Assembly (NCBI RefSeq): GCF_002736105.1
Contig: NZ_CP024123.1
Span: 612,001 to 676,000 of the forward strand
Source of the DNA: Solibacillus sp. R5-41
GTDB taxonomy: Bacteria > Bacillota > Bacilli > Bacillales_A > Planococcaceae
Direction of reading: 5' to 3'
Length of the DNA stretch: 64,000 nt
Shown: positions 9,055-18,406 of the stretch, one piece after another
Layout: each line of letters opens with the position of its first letter
Numbering within the stretch: the first letter of the stretch is position 1
Translations under genes and position numbers: made by a program
Notes under the pieces: model-generated
Databases searched by the model: none
Told to the model about the DNA's origin: nothing
What the model saw: only the letters and a program-made list of their open reading frames with translations

Positions 9055-12000
9055 ATGAAAAAAAATGTACAGATTAGGGTTTTGACAGGGCTGTTATTAG
9101 TACCTGGAGCAGTTGCTCACGCCAATGAAGCGAACAAGATTTTAAATGCATCAGCAATACCGTATAATGTTGTGGCAGCGTCAACGGTGGAGAGTTTATT
9201 GGCAAGCTTTAAGGGGGTCAATGAGGAAGCAAGTGCTGAAACCGTAGCTGTTGAAAGAAAAAAATACGATACTTTGAGTCAGGCTGAAAAAGATTTACTT
9301 AATGCCGCAAATGATAATTTACTTGCGTTAATTGATGCGAAATTAACGTATTTAGAGGAATATCAAGTTCATAAAAAAACGGCAAAAAGTTTAGAAATAG
9401 CAATAAATAAATTAACGAACACCAACACCAATATAATTGCCGAAACGGAAAAAGCGGAAGAGGCGCGTGTACAGCTACATAAAGAATTTACAGCGAGCTT
9501 GGATAAAGTATCCGCGGCAGCAGAAAGTTCACCTTTAAATGCAACAGATTTCTTATCAACATTAAAATATTTTAAAAGCACCGGCACGGACGAATTTATT
9601 GAGGCAATGGTGACAAAGGTAAGTTTAACGAACTTAGAAAATAAAGTGTCAGCTATTGAGCCTGTACAAGAATTTATTACAGATTTCATCACTCCTCTTC
9701 TAGCAGTGAAAGAAGCTAAACCTGTTGATAAAAAAGCGTTTGAAACTGAGGTGACAGAGGCGCGTGCAGCATTTAACGTACTTGAATCGCAAATAAAAGC
9801 ACTAACGAAAATTCAAATCGTCGAAAATAATGTGAACGTTGAAAATACGATTAAAAATGCTGAAACGGATTTATCCAAAGCAGTAGCGGTTGAAAATGCA
9901 ATCAAAGATATGGTTAGCAACCCACCTACAACACCGACAACATTCCGTTCAAAAATGTCAGCGATTCAAAATAGTTATGCAGCACTCAATGATTTCCAAA
10001 AGGCATTAGTTAAGAACTATGATGAAGTAGCTGATTTTATCAAAGTAATAGCTATGATGGATGACATTGATAGCTTAGCGAAAATGGCGGTTAATTCCGA
10101 TCAATTCCGAGAAAAATTATTGGAAGTAGGAACGGCATACAATGCGCTTGGCACGGATTTAAAGAATTTAGTATCCAATACAAGTAAATTAATTGAAATG
10201 GAAAAGGGTGTTGAAAAAGCAAAAGAAATCGAAAAGCAAATTATGGCCATTACGATTGACAATGCAACTTCCGCAACACCAGAAGCCCGCGCAGCATATA
10301 ACGCTTTATCAGCAACTGACCGCAAATATGTAAAAAAGGGTGATCTAGATTTACTCGCTGCATGGGAAAAGTCCAATTCTTCCGCGAATGGTGTCATTAA
10401 GCAAATTAACGACATTTCAACAACTGCTTTAGCGGAAAAAGATGTTACAAACTTTATTACAAAAACAAAAACAGCGATTGCAGGCTATTCGAAAATGTCT
10501 CCAACCGATCAGCCACTTGTAACGAATCGTGCACGTTTAAACGGGCTAACACCTTATATGGAAATCGCCGCAGCCATTATGACATTGAATAGTACAAGTA
10601 CAACATATGCAACCGATTTAACAGATGCAACGGCAAAGCTTGCTACATGGGATTCATTAGCTTCAACTGGATTGACGGCGGCAGACCAACCGAATTTAGT
10701 AGCCATGAAAGCTTTATTACAAACGAAACTAGACAATTTAGTTAGTGAAAAAGACTTAGCTACGAAAATTGATGAACGAATTTTGGCAGTGAAAAATACA
10801 ATCAGTTTAGCCGAATTAGCAAACATAAGAATAGATTATGATGCACTTTCAGCAAATGGAAAAAAATTAGTGAAGAATTATGCGGTATTAACTGCAATAG
10901 AAAGCCAATATAAATCTGTATTAAATGTCGTTAATTTAATTGAAAAGATTGATTTTGGTGCAAAGGATTTTGCTAAAAAAGTAATAGCGGCTAATGCAGC
11001 ATATGAAAAAATACCAACAGACTTAAAAAACCTAGTGGATAATTACATTAAATTACAGGAGTTTCTGCAAGTTGCCCAATTGATGCTCGACATTGATGGC
11101 ATCAGTACATCAGCGAAGGATTTCCGCGAAAAGGTAACGACTGCTGAGCAAACATTCAAAACATTAACGGCGAACACATCGCTTTTAGACAAGCCAACGA
11201 GTGCAAAAGAACGTTTACTAAAAGAATATGGTCCGAAATTGGAGACGTTCCAAAAAATTATCGCTTCTGCTAATACGATGGTGGACAAAATTAACGCACT
11301 TAGCTCAAAAACAGGGCAGGCCTTTATGGATGAGCTTGCGTTATTAACGGCTGAATATAAGGCGATGGATTCAACAATGAAACGCAGTGTAACGAATGCT
11401 GCATTATTAACAGCTCTTGAAAAGGACTATAAGGCGTCATTAAACGTGTTTACAATGATTGAAAAACTACCTGCCAATACAGATAAATCGTTCTCTAAAA
11501 AAGTACTTGATGCTGAAAAGGCGTACCAAAAGCTAACAAAGAAGCAACAGGAAAATGTGTATAATTACACGACAAAATTACAGCCTGTATTAAAGGTAGC
11601 GAGCTTAATTGATCGTATTGATAAGTTAAAGGTTGGTAGTAAAACGTATCAAGCTGAAACGGCGGCAATTCGTGCGGAATACGATGCCCTTACACCAGCT
11701 GAACAAGCGTTAGTTCATAATTATTCAAAATTAACGGGTGCAGAAGACAATATGACAAGTGCTGAAAAGGTCGTGGCATTAATTAAAGAAGCGATTCCAA
11801 CAGCGGATAACTATATTGAAAAATTGACAGCGGCCCGCAATGCATATGATGCTTTAGATAAATCGCAGCAAAAACTTGTGACGAACTACAAAGATTTAAC
11901 GAACCGTGAGCGCGCAGTAAAGCCTGTTTTAACATTAGATGCGAGCATTATATTGCTTGATCCATCGAATGCACGTACCTTTATTTCAAAATATAAAAGT

Positions 12001-13068
12001 GCAGAAAAGGCCTACGAAAAGCTTACACTTGCAGAGCGCGGTTTATTATTAAACAGCGCGAAATTAACTGGTGAGTTAAAAGCATTATTCAATGTAATGA
12101 ATGCGATTAACAACATTAAATCATCGAGCAAAACGTTTGTAGCGGATACGCAAGCCGCTCGTGCGATGTATGATGCATTACCAGCCGATCAACAGGCAAA
12201 AATTTCGAATATATCGGTGCTAAAAGACCATGAACTGAATGTTTCAGGTGGAGCAAGTGTTGATGCATTAATTCGCGATTTAAATTCAGTCTCACCGAAA
12301 GAGTTTATTGCAAAAGTAAAAGAAGCAAGCCAAGCATACAAAGCATTAAGTTCTACAAATAAAAAAGCAGTTACATTAATAGATGAGTTAAAATCGCAAG
12401 AAAAGTATATAAAGCCAGTAGAAGTCGCGATTGATGAGATTGAAGGCTTAAGCAACCCGCGCAACGATTTAAGTCGTCAATTTGATAAAGTGAACAAAGC
12501 GTTGAAAAAGCTAGACTCGAAGCAAATGAGCTATGTAACGAACATCGACAAATATTCTAACTTATCGAATGTCATTTATGTCTATCAGTTAATCGACAAA
12601 TTAAAGCCTAGTGATAAATACTATTTAGGTAACTTAGAGGCGGCAAAGTTAGCGTATGACCGTCTATCAAGTGATGAAAAGTTAAAAGTAACAAACTATT
12701 ACAAATTACAGGAATCGCAATTAGATGTGACGGAAATTCAAAAAGTGACGAATATTATTGCTTCATTATCAAGAAGCTCTAGCACGTATGTTGAGGATGT
12801 AGAAAAGGCAGCCGCGGCGTACAAAGAACTTCCATCTGGTTCAAAGCGTCAAGTGATGAACTACGATATTTTAAAGCAAGCTGAAAAAGATATAAAGGTT
12901 GCCAAATCCGTAATAAAACAAATCGAGGAAATCGATCCGAGTTTGCGTACGTTCGAATCCAAAACAAAATCTGCACTGAAAGCTTATGATAAACTAACGG
13001 AAGAGCAAAAATTACTCATTGCCAATTATAATTTATTACAAAACTATGTATTTGAATTAGGGCTATAA
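9055..13068 (+). CDS. 1337-residue secreted protein built of about 20 helical repeats
   Basis: ATG 9055 follows AGGAAGGA. After a short signal peptide (MKKNVQIRVLTGLLL...AHA) almost the whole chain is a degenerate repeat of about 65-80 residues. The core reads AYdaLt..qkkLVtNYykLtelE, followed by a helix like VvnlIekId and a spacer like tkdFvekv.aA. I count about 20 cores, with clear examples AYDALDKSQQKLVTNYKDL, EYDALTPAEQALVHNY and AYDKLTEEQKLLIANY. It is rich in Lys, Glu, Ala and Leu, with no cysteine, no SLH domain, no LPXTG motif and no enzyme motif. Similar helical repeats occur inside large surface proteins of related bacilli (my recollection, not searched). A rod-like surface or matrix protein is inferred; the function is unknown. 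Confidence 0.85.
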   Translation: MKKNVQIRVLTGLLLVPGAVAHANEANKILNASAIPYNVVAASTVESLLASFKGVNEEASAETVAVERKKYDTLSQAEKDLLNAANDNLLALIDAKLTYLEEYQVHKKTAKSLEIAINKLTNTNTNIIAETEKAEEARVQLHKEFTASLDKVSAAAESSPLNATDFLSTLKYFKSTGTDEFIEAMVTKVSLTNLENKVSAIEPVQEFITDFITPLLAVKEAKPVDKKAFETEVTEARAAFNVLESQIKALTKIQIVENNVNVENTIKNAETDLSKAVAVENAIKDMVSNPPTTPTTFRSKMSAIQNSYAALNDFQKALVKNYDEVADFIKVIAMMDDIDSLAKMAVNSDQFREKLLEVGTAYNALGTDLKNLVSNTSKLIEMEKGVEKAKEIEKQIMAITIDNATSATPEARAAYNALSATDRKYVKKGDLDLLAAWEKSNSSANGVIKQINDISTTALAEKDVTNFITKTKTAIAGYSKMSPTDQPLVTNRARLNGLTPYMEIAAAIMTLNSTSTTYATDLTDATAKLATWDSLASTGLTAADQPNLVAMKALLQTKLDNLVSEKDLATKIDERILAVKNTISLAELANIRIDYDALSANGKKLVKNYAVLTAIESQYKSVLNVVNLIEKIDFGAKDFAKKVIAANAAYEKIPTDLKNLVDNYIKLQEFLQVAQLMLDIDGISTSAKDFREKVTTAEQTFKTLTANTSLLDKPTSAKERLLKEYGPKLETFQKIIASANTMVDKINALSSKTGQAFMDELALLTAEYKAMDSTMKRSVTNAALLTALEKDYKASLNVFTMIEKLPANTDKSFSKKVLDAEKAYQKLTKKQQENVYNYTTKLQPVLKVASLIDRIDKLKVGSKTYQAETAAIRAEYDALTPAEQALVHNYSKLTGAEDNMTSAEKVVALIKEAIPTADNYIEKLTAARNAYDALDKSQQKLVTNYKDLTNRERAVKPVLTLDASIILLDPSNARTFISKYKSAEKAYEKLTLAERGLLLNSAKLTGELKALFNVMNAINNIKSSSKTFVADTQAARAMYDALPADQQAKISNISVLKDHELNVSGGASVDALIRDLNSVSPKEFIAKVKEASQAYKALSSTNKKAVTLIDELKSQEKYIKPVEVAIDEIEGLSNPRNDLSRQFDKVNKALKKLDSKQMSYVTNIDKYSNLSNVIYVYQLIDKLKPSDKYYLGNLEAAKLAYDRLSSDEKLKVTNYYKLQESQLDVTEIQKVTNIIASLSRSSSTYVEDVEKAAAAYKELPSGSKRQVMNYDILKQAEKDIKVAKSVIKQIEEIDPSLRTFESKTKSALKAYDKLTEEQKLLIANYNLLQNYVFELGL

Positions 13069-13117
13069 TTATTTGTTTTAGATGAGTTTTGTGCAAGAGT
13101 AAGTCCAACATGATAGT

Positions 13118-13162
13118 AGCCATCGTTCCCAAAATTAAAGTTGGGGAACGATGGCTTTTTGT
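13118..13162 (+). terminator. Strong terminator after the repeat protein
   Basis: AGCCATCGTTCCC pairs with GGGAACGATGGCT over 13 bases, followed by a T run. Confidence 0.9.
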
Positions 13163-13204
13163 ATTTAATGCACCAGTTTTCGTGGGGGACATTTTTTGCT
13201 TAGA

Positions 13205-13262
13205 AAAATAGAAAGTCGAAAGTGTCAGATAGAAAATCAAATCTAACGGATAGAACTACTTT
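13205..13262. repeat. GGATAGA-type intergenic repeat
   Basis: GTCGAAAGTGTCaGATAGAA is followed 25 bases later by TCTAACGGATAGAAC. This matches the units at 24345 and 33828. The rest of the 540-base gap (13069-13609) holds the preceding terminator and AT-rich leader sequence with no credible gene. Confidence 0.45.
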
Positions 13263-13401
13263 TCGGGCAGTTTTGCATAAATTCTTTGCGGATGCAGATC
13301 ATCCTCGTGAAATTTTATCCTACATATCTTGTCATGATAAATATGTCATTCAGAAAATTATCCATTTTCATCGTGTTATATGGTAAATTATAGTTTGTTA
13401 T

Positions 13402-13534
13402 ATTACAGTAATATTACGGTGACGGATTTGATGGTAGAAATTCTGTTCTTTATTCGTTAAATCTCTACTTAATGCATAAATTTCGTTAAAGTGTTTTATT
13501 GAGAGATTGCGCGGAACTGTTACATAAGTGAAAA
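13402..13534. promoter_or_regulatory. Possible degenerate WalR boxes upstream of the NlpC/P60-SLH gene
   Basis: On the minus strand at 13402-13418 the sequence reads CGTAAT-N5-TGTAAT, one mismatch from TGTWAH-N5-TGTWAH. On the plus strand at 13518-13534 it reads TGTTAC-N5-TGAAAA, also one mismatch. Neither is perfect, unlike the site at 23517, so this is tentative. Confidence 0.25.
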
Positions 13535-13609
13535 ATTACAGTGCGATAATATATGATACTCTATTTGTAGGTTAAAAAACCTGGTTTTCGAAGGGAGTTT
13601 CATTGAATC

Positions 13610-14524
13610 GTGAAAAAAAGAATTTTATTACCGATCTTTGCAGCGTTTATGATTTTTGCAGGGACGGATACAAATACAGCACAAGCAGCATCAACTTCAG
13701 AATTAACAACAGTAGCATATGATTATATTGGGGTACCTTATGTATATGGAGGTACTACAGCAAAAGGTTTAGACTGTTCAGGGTATACGAGCATCGTTTT
13801 TAGCAAGCTTGGCCATGACTTAAACCGTACAGCTGCTGAGCAGTATAAACAAGGGACAGCCGTTTCAAAAGCCAATTTAAAAACGGGCGACTTAGTGTTC
13901 TTTAATACTACGGGTAGTGTTTCACACGTAGGGATTTATTTAGGTAATAACGAATTCATTCATGCTGGGACAAGCACAGGTGTAACAGTGGCTAAATTAA
14001 ATTCTTCTTATTGGGCAAAACGCTATATCGGCGCGAAACGTGTAGCAAGTTTTGATGGTAGTAAAGTGGTAGCATCCACAGGTGAAGTAAAAGATGCAGC
14101 AATAGACTTTTCGGTTTATGCATCTCGTGGTGAAGTAGCAATCCAGTTAGCAAAAGCAATGGGTCTAGATACATCGGATAAAAACTCACCATTTGCAGAC
14201 GTTAAATCTACTTCAAAGCATGCTGGAGCAGTAACAGCATTACATAAAATGGGCGTATTTACAGGCGATGAAAATGGAAAATTCAATCCAAGTTCTCCAT
14301 TTACACGTGCACAATTAGCAAAGGTTTTAGTAGCTGCATTTAATTTAGAGCAAAAGGGTGATTTCAAGACATTTACTGATGTTTCTAAATCTCACTATGC
14401 TTCAAATGATATTTCTGTTTTAGCATCAAACGGCATCACAATGGGTAAAGGTGATGGCACATTCGGCATTAATGATAATGTGAAGCTAACGGACTTAACA
14501 ACTTTCATTAACCGCATCCAATAA
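13610..14524 (+). CDS. NlpC/P60 cell-wall endopeptidase with C-terminal SLH-like domains
   Basis: 304 residues from GTG 13610, with AAGGGAG about 12 bases upstream; no better start is in frame. A signal peptide ending near AQA is followed by an NlpC/P60 domain (about 28-145). The catalytic Cys lies in GLDCSGYT, the His in VSHVGIYLG, and the FIHAG motif is present. The C-terminal half (about 170-304) has two to three weak SLH-type repeats (FADVKSTSKH, FTRAQLAKVL, FTDVSKSHYA). By family it hydrolyses D-gamma-glutamyl bonds in peptidoglycan stem peptides. It is one of three NlpC/P60 proteins in the window, each with a different wall-targeting arrangement. Confidence 0.92.
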   Translation: MKKRILLPIFAAFMIFAGTDTNTAQAASTSELTTVAYDYIGVPYVYGGTTAKGLDCSGYTSIVFSKLGHDLNRTAAEQYKQGTAVSKANLKTGDLVFFNTTGSVSHVGIYLGNNEFIHAGTSTGVTVAKLNSSYWAKRYIGAKRVASFDGSKVVASTGEVKDAAIDFSVYASRGEVAIQLAKAMGLDTSDKNSPFADVKSTSKHAGAVTALHKMGVFTGDENGKFNPSSPFTRAQLAKVLVAAFNLEQKGDFKTFTDVSKSHYASNDISVLASNGITMGKGDGTFGINDNVKLTDLTTFINRIQ

Positions 14525-14570
14525 AGGTATCTGTGCATAGAGAAAATTTATATTCATATATAGTAATACT

Positions 14571-14609
14571 AAAAGGATGATTCCCACGAGTTGGGGATCA
14601 TCTTTTTAG
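14571..14609 (+). terminator. Terminator after the NlpC/P60-SLH gene
   Basis: AAAAGGATGATTCCC pairs with GGGGATCATCTTTT with one offset, followed by T residues. Confidence 0.85.
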
Positions 14610-14644
14610 TTTATAAAAATAGAAATCAGGTGAAGAATCAATTA

Positions 14645-14661
14645 AAAAAACCTAAGTCGCT
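14645..14661. terminator. Left arm of a terminator hairpin split by the IS3-family element
   Basis: Bases 14645-14661 (AAAAAACCTAAGTCGCT) pair with 15954-15970 (GGTGGCTCAGGTTTTTT) over 17 positions, with one A-C mismatch and three G-T wobbles. Removing the IS and one AAA target copy gives a hairpin with an AAAT loop between two convergent genes. In the ancestral sequence it would have served mainly the GH73 gene on the minus strand. Confidence 0.7.
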
Positions 14662-14757
14662 AAAGGGATTGACCCCAAAAGTATAGACAAATAAAAAAAG
14701 CATCTTCGATTGAATTCGGGTTTAGATACCTAAAATTCAATTAGGAGGTGTTTTTTT

Positions 14758-15075
14758 ATGGGAACAAGAGTTAGTTATCCTTACGAAGTGAAAATGAAGG
14801 CTATTGAAATGCGATTAGCGGGTGTACCAACGAAACAGGTTTTAATGGAATTAAATATTCGGAATAAAACCCAAGTGGATACATGGATGCGTTGGTATAA
14901 AAACGGAGAAATACATCGATTTGAACAACCTGTAGGTAAACAGTATACCTTTGATAAAGGACCGGAATATGAGAATGAACAAAAAAAATTAGAAGTGGAA
15001 AACCGTTATTTAAAGCAACAGATTGAGGTTTTAAAAAAGTACGCAGAGTTGGAGAGGAAGTGGTTGGAGAAGTAG
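14758..15075 (+). CDS. IS3-family transposase OrfA
   Basis: 105 residues from ATG 14758 after GGAGGTG. The N-terminal half is a helix-turn-helix (YPYEVKMKAIEMRLAG, KTQVDTWMRWYKNGE) that binds the IS ends. The C-terminal part (about 70-105) is a leucine-zipper-like coiled coil (LEVENRYLKQQIEVLKKYAE) typical of IS3 OrfA. Its end overlaps orfB in the -1 frame. Confidence 0.92.
   Translation: MGTRVSYPYEVKMKAIEMRLAGVPTKQVLMELNIRNKTQVDTWMRWYKNGEIHRFEQPVGKQYTFDKGPEYENEQKKLEVENRYLKQQIEVLKKYAELERKWLEK
15033..15039 (+). other. -1 ribosomal frameshift heptamer A AAA AAG
   Basis: A_AAA_AAG lies in the correct phase of orfA (codons AAA AAG at 15034-15039). A -1 slip enters the frame of orfB, which stays open through its annotated start. 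This is the standard way IS3 elements make the OrfAB fusion transposase. Confidence 0.75.
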
Positions 15076-15908
15076 CTGTACAGTTAGTAGAGACACTGAA
15101 AGAAACAATGTGTGTGAAGGATATATGTACACACTTAGGGATTGCACGATCTACTTATTATCGTTGGAAACAGGCATCTACTGATGCAAGGTCTCGTCAA
15201 GCAATTGAGCGACGTATTGGTGAACTCTGCCGTGAACATAAATTTCGATATGGTTACCGGAAAATTACTGCGCTCTTACGTCGAGAAATATGTGTGAATC
15301 ATAAGGTCGTACAACGTATTATGCAAAAATATAGTTGGCAGTGTCGAGTGAAAGTGAAAAAACGTAAACAAACTGGACAACCCTATTATATCGCAGCTAA
15401 TTTATTGAATCGTGATTTTGAGGCAACGGTACCTCTACAGAGACTCGTAACCGATATTACTTACTTGCCATTTGGTCAGAAACAATTGTATCTTTCAAGT
15501 ATTCAAGATTTATATAATGGCGAGATTATTGCTTATTCGATTGGTGATTGCCAAGATACTGATTTCGTGTTGAATACCTTATCCCAACTAGATAATTTGC
15601 CCGAAGGGTGTATCCTGCATAGTGACCAAGGCTCGGTGTACACATCTTATCGGTATCAATAAGCTGTTAAAGGAAAAGGCATTACCATGAGCATGTCCCG
15701 TAAAGGTACGCCCGCTGATAATGCCCCAATTGAATCGTTTCATTCTGCATTAAAGTCTGAAACATTCTACTTAGACAGTTTAAGGAATACTACGACTGCA
15801 ATCGTAGAACAAACTGACAATGACTATATAAAGTATTATAACTATATCCGAATACAGGCGAAATTAAACAACCAGTCGCCGGTTCAATACCGACAACTGG
15901 TTGGATAA
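15060..15908 (+). pseudogene. IS3-family transposase OrfB, interrupted by an in-frame stop
   Basis: The frame encodes an IS150-type OrfB: an HTH_21-like start (GIARSTYYRWK), then the DDE integrase core with DITYLPFG (first Asp) and HSDQGSVYTS (second Asp). A TAA at 15660-15662 interrupts it after YRYQ. The same frame resumes with AVKGKGITMSMSRKG, and the catalytic Glu is in NAPIESFHSALKSE. A single base change to TAA explains the break, so the catalytic Glu is lost unless the stop is read through. The piece after the stop has an ATG at 15687 but no useful function alone. Confidence 0.88.
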
Positions 15909-15952
15909 ATTCTTTTTTGACCTCTGTCTTATATACGGGGGTCAGTCCCAAA

Positions 15953-15978
15953 TGGTGGCTCAGGTTTTTTGGGTTTTT
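15953..15978. terminator. Right arm of the split terminator
   Basis: GGTGGCTCAGG plus T run, complementary to 14645-14661 on the other side of the IS. With the arms now about 1.3 kb apart, termination for the GH73 gene on the minus strand is probably impaired. Confidence 0.6.
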
Positions 15979-16019
15979 ATTAAAAATTCACGAATAATTC
16001 AATGTTAAACCGTCTAATA

Positions 16020-18050
16020 TTAGTTGTTCGGAATTACTTTCACTAAATCTGAGCGAACCCAAACGTATTGTGATGGTGGAACTTCGTCTGATAAAAGCTT
16101 GTACCATACGTAGCCATCATCGCCTGTCATTTCCTCTACAATGGCAACAGGATATCCAAATACGGCTGTCTCGCCAACATTTTTTGGCTGATACGTAAAT
16201 ACTTTAGTAGAAGTTGCTGACGCTTCTGCACGCGCATTGACTAAATCCCCATTATTTGCAACGAAGGCACGTTTTACTTGGTTGAAATCTTTTTGACCGA
16301 AACGACTGTCCATGCGGTACATATGCCCAGCAATTTTACTGCCCCAAAACGGATCAGATGCATAGTGAACGTTCATTCCTGCTGTTTTATTACCAGGAGC
16401 CGCGCCTTTTGCAAACTTACCTGATTGTGGTGCATAGTTTAAATTGACATATTGATTTAAAAACGCCATCACACTATCATCACGGCTTGGATAAGAAGTA
16501 CCTAATGTCGTATCTGAATCATACACTTTAATGCCGAAAATATTGTTTTTCTCTAAAGAATTGACACTAATTCCGTAATCGCTCTCATGCATAGAAGCGG
16601 CTAAAATGAAGAGCGCATTGACATTATGAGAAGCCTCGACTTGTTTTAATAATGGTCCCATTCCAATTAAACGAGATTCAACCGTTGCATTTGCATAGCG
16701 CGCTAATCCAGTTGCTTGGCGTTCTGCGAGCATTGTCATAATGATCGAATCTAATTCTTCCGCTGTATAGTTTGAATGTTGACGTAACGTAGTAAATTGG
16801 AAATACGGGTAATGTGTACCCACTTTTTTCGTTAACAACACATCGCTATAGAAGTTAACTCCGTCTTGGCTATAGTAGTTAGTACCAGGTTTCATAAAGG
16901 CTGGTGCTTCACCAACGACATAATCCCCGTGATAAGCTTGTTTTATATGGTTGTACGTTTTATGTGTTAAAAAGCCTCCTGCTACATAATACGTATTTTG
17001 CCCTTTAATTAAGCTTGTAGGTGTTAATGTCACCTCATCCATTTTTGCATAGCCCTTCGTATCGGCAAGCTGGACGATCGCATATTTTTCAGTGTTGCTA
17101 TAGTATTTTAGCTCCGAACCTTCTACTGCATATGTTAAGGATTTCTTAAACTCTTTATCTGCATAAATCGTAACAGTATTGGCAGCTGTGTCTGCAGCAG
17201 ATGCAATTCCGCTTGGCATATTGACGATTTTATCCCCTTTAAAAATAAGCTGTGAGGAAGAGCTTTTTAGTGCTGACTCTGCTTGCTCATAATTAAAGTA
17301 AACAGTCGGATTTTTTGTGATTTCCCCATTTGACAATTTTCCAATATAATAACTATTTGAATTTGCCGGTGGTAGGGGCGGTGGTACTTCTGTTCCGTTT
17401 TCATCGCCGTCTTCTTCATCTACCCCTGCACCGTACTTCTCAATCGTTGTGTTCATCCGATATAAAAATGCAGAAGCGTGCGCAATTGTTGAAGAACCTT
17501 GTGGATCGAAATAAATCCCTTTAGACGTTTGTGAACCACGAATAATATTGTAGTATACACTTGTCGCAACAGCCGGTTTGAATTGGTCGCCTATTTTATT
17601 GTTATCTTTAAACGTAAGCGGTGCCCCTTCTAGCGGGACTTTCGAATAATTTAATGCTCTTTGTAAAAGTGCTGCCATGTGCTGACGAGTAATCTTTTCA
17701 TTTGGTCGGAAAGTTCCATCAGGATAGCCACTTAAAATATTTGAGCCAGCAGCCGCTTGAATTTCAAGTGTACGCTCCTCGCCAGGCTTTAAATCTTTAA
17801 ATACATGTGAAGTTGATGCTGGTAAATTAAGTGCACGCGTAATATAGGAAGCAAATTCCCCACGAGTAACGGCGCGGTTTGGATTGTAATTCCCCTTTGC
17901 ATCTGGGCGAATGACGTCTAAATTTGCCCAATATGTAAGTTCGTGGACCATTAAATGCCCTTGTATATCATTTGCATACGTTTTCGACTGTGTTGAAATG
18001 GACAAGAATAGCATTGCTGCGATCGCGAGTCCGAATATTTTTTTGAACAC
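16020..18050 (-). CDS. SLH-domain N-acetylglucosaminidase (GH73-type)
   Basis: 676 residues from GTG 18050, with AAAGGAG seven bases upstream on the minus strand. Order: signal peptide, three N-terminal SLH domains (about 28-200; VTRGEFASYI, DGTFRPNEKITRQ), an acidic/proline linker (about 212-230), a middle region of SH3-like strands (about 235-400) and a GH73 glucosaminidase domain (about 415-600). The motif LFILAASMHESDYGIS holds the likely catalytic Glu, near residue 480. The C-terminal 60 residues look like another SH3b. By family it cuts N-acetylglucosamine linkages in peptidoglycan, as LytD/AtlA-type autolysins do. It converges on the IS-split terminator. Confidence 0.9.
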   Translation of the reverse strand: MFKKIFGLAIAAMLFLSISTQSKTYANDIQGHLMVHELTYWANLDVIRPDAKGNYNPNRAVTRGEFASYITRALNLPASTSHVFKDLKPGEERTLEIQAAAGSNILSGYPDGTFRPNEKITRQHMAALLQRALNYSKVPLEGAPLTFKDNNKIGDQFKPAVATSVYYNIIRGSQTSKGIYFDPQGSSTIAHASAFLYRMNTTIEKYGAGVDEEDGDENGTEVPPPLPPANSNSYYIGKLSNGEITKNPTVYFNYEQAESALKSSSSQLIFKGDKIVNMPSGIASAADTAANTVTIYADKEFKKSLTYAVEGSELKYYSNTEKYAIVQLADTKGYAKMDEVTLTPTSLIKGQNTYYVAGGFLTHKTYNHIKQAYHGDYVVGEAPAFMKPGTNYYSQDGVNFYSDVLLTKKVGTHYPYFQFTTLRQHSNYTAEELDSIIMTMLAERQATGLARYANATVESRLIGMGPLLKQVEASHNVNALFILAASMHESDYGISVNSLEKNNIFGIKVYDSDTTLGTSYPSRDDSVMAFLNQYVNLNYAPQSGKFAKGAAPGNKTAGMNVHYASDPFWGSKIAGHMYRMDSRFGQKDFNQVKRAFVANNGDLVNARAEASATSTKVFTYQPKNVGETAVFGYPVAIVEEMTGDDGYVWYKLLSDEVPPSQYVWVRSDLVKVIPNN

Positions 18051-18406
18051 AAATTCACACTCCTTTCAATCTATTAACATTTTATCAATTTATATAGTTG
18101 AATAATAGGAAAAATCTCATTCTTAAACAGATTGTAATAGAAATGAAACCTTATACTTAAGCATTATCCCTAGGTTTGGGATTTTTGGTCTGTATGTAAT
18201 CGGATTTTAAATCGTATAGGGAAAAAGGGTTATAAGTTTTAAAAATACTTACAAATATTATAAATGTACTACTAAATTTGAGAGAAAATGTTATATATAT
18301 GACAGATAGCTTTATTTTGAAAGATAATTATTATATAATAAATGTGAAATATTTGGTAAAAATAACGTACTAAACATCTAAAAAAGAGAGATAAGGGTGG
18401 AGAAAC
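18051..18406. promoter_or_regulatory. Divergent intergenic region between the GH73 gene and the tetR-like gene
   Basis: 356 bases, very AT-rich, must hold promoters for both flanking genes. A TATAAT-like hexamer near 18335 precedes the TetR gene. I see no clear operator palindrome, RNA structure or small gene. Confidence 0.4.

Larger units (their letters stand above)
14665..15949 (+). mobile_element. IS3-family (IS150-like) insertion sequence
   Basis: Terminal inverted repeats GGGATTGACCCC (left) and GGGGTCAGTCCC (right) bound an element of about 1285 bases with overlapping orfA and orfB. AAA flanks both ends (14662-14664 and 15950-15952), consistent with a three-base target duplication. The inner ends also match partly (AGTATAGAC left, GTCTTATAT right). 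OrfB has a nonsense codon, so the copy is probably not autonomous. Confidence 0.88.

Noticed and set aside
15687-15908. Separate small gene after the IS3 stop
   Set aside because: It is the same frame as OrfB and carries the final Glu of the DDE triad, so it is the tail of the broken transposase.
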